Shown here one piece after another: positions 62,816-64,000 of a stretch of DNA of 64,000 nt. A model generated the notes under the pieces. It made no database searches. It had not been told where the DNA came from and was given only the letters and a program-made list of their open reading frames with translations. A program made the translations under genes and the position numbers. Within the stretch, counting starts at the first letter, position 1; every line of letters begins with the position of its first letter. Source of the DNA: Streptomyces sp. NBC_01314 (GTDB taxonomy: Bacteria; Actinomycetota; Actinomycetes; Streptomycetales; Streptomycetaceae); NCBI RefSeq assembly GCF_041435215.1, contig NZ_CP108394.1:1178001-1242000 (forward strand). Reading direction: 5' to 3'.

Positions 62816-63592
62816 CTACCACCACCGGTGGCGGTCGACAGCGATCCGTCGGTCGCCGAGCGGCTGCACCGCGCGGGCGTTGCCCCTGGGGAAGAGCCTC
62901 CGATAGTGCGCCAGAGCGGTGACCGAGACCTGGACGGGGTGGGTCAGCAGGTTCCAGCGCACTCCTGGGGTGTAAGGGCAGACGGTGGTGGAGCCGAGGT
63001 AGCGGTAGGACTCGGTGCAGGGCGGCAGCAGTGCGTCGAGTTCGACATCGGGGACCGCCCAGGGCCGTTCGTCGCGGCGGGCCGAGGTCAGCAGGCGGTC
63101 CAGGGAGTCGTTGGCCTGTCCCGGGTGGACGAAGACGCCGACGACCGTGTAGCCGCTGTCCCCCGCTTCGGCCGGGCCGACGTCATCGGTCACGCGCCGG
63201 TACTTCATGTGTTGTTCCATCGGGAACGCCACGCCGCCGACGGTGTGCTCGGAGGGCATGTGCCAGTGCACGTCGACCAGCTCGTAGCGGTCCGAGCCCA
63301 CCCGCAACAGGCACTCTTCACCGGGCGGCGGCTCGGCCTTGACGGCACCCTCGTCGTCCCGGACGCATCCGGCCCGGCCGCTCCGACGAGGGCCGCTCTC
63401 GGGCCTGCGCCTGCCCGGACCGTCGAAGTGCAGGCGCAGGTCAAGTCCCGTCGGGTGGTGGAACCGTAGGGGCGGCAGGGCGCAGGGGTAGGTGTCCTGG
63501 GCGCGGATGTCGACCGGGCTCTGTGTCAGGAGCGGGCTGCGGAAAGCGGACGGCGCGGGTGTGGTTGTGGTTGCGGGTGTGGTTCGGGGCAT
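62816..63592 (-). CDS. alpha-type carbonic anhydrase-like protein
   Basis: The 258-residue protein has the alpha-carbonic anhydrase patterns QSPVDI, LVDVHWHMPSEHTVGG and, near the end, FPRGNARAVQPLGDR. His109, His111 and probably His128 (MEQHMKY) would hold zinc. A Ser/Gly/Arg-rich insert lies at ~60-90. No signal peptide is visible, unusual because bacterial alpha-type enzymes are normally exported. The ATG at 63592 has AAGGTG about 10 bases upstream. Convergent with the ABC-F gene. Confidence 0.83.
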   Translation of the reverse strand: MPRTTPATTTTPAPSAFRSPLLTQSPVDIRAQDTYPCALPPLRFHHPTGLDLRLHFDGPGRRRPESGPRRSGRAGCVRDDEGAVKAEPPPGEECLLRVGSDRYELVDVHWHMPSEHTVGGVAFPMEQHMKYRRVTDDVGPAEAGDSGYTVVGVFVHPGQANDSLDRLLTSARRDERPWAVPDVELDALLPPCTESYRYLGSTTVCPYTPGVRWNLLTHPVQVSVTALAHYRRLFPRGNARAVQPLGDRRIAVDRHRWW

Positions 63593-63873
63593 GAGCGATC
63601 ACCTTGGGCCGAGTCGGGAGCTCTGGGATGGATTCACCGCATATCTCCCCATACCGTCACGACGGAACTCGCAAGCTCACCTGGACTGCTGAACAGGGGG
63701 CACGACCTTGACGCCCATTCCGGCTCTCCGCCTCACGGACAGCGCACTGACGAGCCGTCCCTCGCGCTCTCCCACAGCCACGCCGACCTGCTGATCCGCT
63801 GAACTGCTTAACTGCCCCTGAAATAGGCTAGGTTGCCCGGACCTGACCCCAAGACCCCGAGGGAGCGGCAGTC
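63593..63873. other. Divergent intergenic region near window end
   Basis: The 281-bp gap holds overlapping -10-like elements TAGGCT (63824-63829) and TAGGTT (63829-63834) for the plus-strand gene. No gene or hairpin stands out. Confidence 0.4.
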
Positions 63874-64000
63874 ATGAACCGCCAGCAGATGACCTTTCGC
63901 GCGGTTGACGTCGGTGACGGCGGTGACGGGCGGTGGGCCTCGCACACCCAGGGGCTGTGGTCGGCCGCCGAGGGCTGGACGAGCGAGGAGGGCCGGACTC
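63874..64000 (+). CDS. Start of an unidentified gene (3' end outside window)
   Basis: An ATG at 63874 preceded by GAGGGAG opens a frame starting MNRQQMTFRAVDVGDGGDG that runs off the window. Too little is visible to assign a family. Confidence 0.55.
   Translation, partial: MNRQQMTFRAVDVGDGGDGRWASHTQGLWSAAEGWTSEEGRT

Noticed and set aside
63820..63838. Possible iron-box (DmdR1-like) sequence near TAGGCTAGGTTGCCC
   Set aside because: Only about 12 of 19 positions match the consensus as I remember it, and the similarity is explained by overlapping -10 elements.

Overview
The window is very GC-rich (codon third positions are almost all G or C) and looks like chromosomal DNA of a Streptomyces or close relative. 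Supporting signs are frequent GTG starts, Tat-dependent secreted sugar enzymes, sugar ABC importers without their own ATPase, a PAS/GAF/SpoIIE-type phosphatase, an ECF sigma/anti-sigma pair and a WhiB7-like ABC-F locus. No tRNA, rRNA, CRISPR array, insertion sequence or replication origin was seen. Several decayed gene remnants lie between intact operons.

Layout. 1-5.8 kb: the 5' part of a SpoIIE phosphatase (minus), a PfkB sugar kinase (plus), a decayed gene, an alpha/beta hydrolase and a two-repeat DUF6924-like protein. 5.9-10.4 kb (minus): five genes joined by ATGA overlaps, encoding ECF sigma factor, zinc-finger anti-sigma membrane protein, ABC ATPase, ABC permease and a membrane protein. 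10.7-15.4 kb (minus): kdpFABC potassium pump preceded by a 27-residue membrane peptide gene. A KimA-like APC transporter diverges from it. The shared intergenic region has three pairs of 11-bp-spaced direct repeats typical of an OmpR-family regulator such as KdpE. 17.9-26.1 kb (minus): a complete Wadjet (Jet/Ept/Mks-type) anti-plasmid operon, in order kleisin-like JetA, JetB, SMC-like JetC and Toprim nuclease JetD, all joined by 4-bp overlaps.

26.8-35.6 kb (plus): a LacI regulator, a sugar ABC importer (binding lipoprotein and two permeases), a GH42 beta-galactosidase and a secreted GH93/sialidase-like beta-propeller with a ricin-type lectin domain. This is probably a locus for a galactose/arabinose-containing polysaccharide. 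35.6-37.0 kb: HAD protein, small XRE regulator, truncated DUF2975 protein and a remnant. 37.0-47.4 kb (minus): a second polysaccharide locus with binding lipoprotein, two permeases, a 1138-residue Tat-exported protein of unknown family, an alginate-lyase-like protein, a GH43 beta-xylosidase-like enzyme and an alpha/beta hydrolase. A divergent D-2-hydroxyacid dehydrogenase shares its promoter region, which holds two LacI-type operators placed over the predicted transcription starts. Neither importer has an ATPase gene, so both probably depend on a shared MsiK-type ATPase.

48.8-51.8 kb: a terminator, then remnants of an oxidoreductase, glycosyltransferase, metallo-beta-lactamase-fold protein and methyltransferase, around intact AsnC/Lrp, LysE and thioesterase genes. 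51.8-58.7 kb: PlsC-like acyltransferase, CocE/NonD hydrolase, AbgT-family transporter, an ArsR-like regulator and a membrane protein; three of these seem to be translated from leaderless mRNAs. 59.1-60.8 kb: P450 and [2Fe-2S] ferredoxin pair behind a 13-bp palindrome. 60.9-62.8 kb: an ABC-F ribosome-protection ATPase preceded by a seven-codon leader peptide and a hairpin that can hide its ribosome binding site. The window ends with an alpha-carbonic anhydrase-like gene and the start of an unidentified gene.
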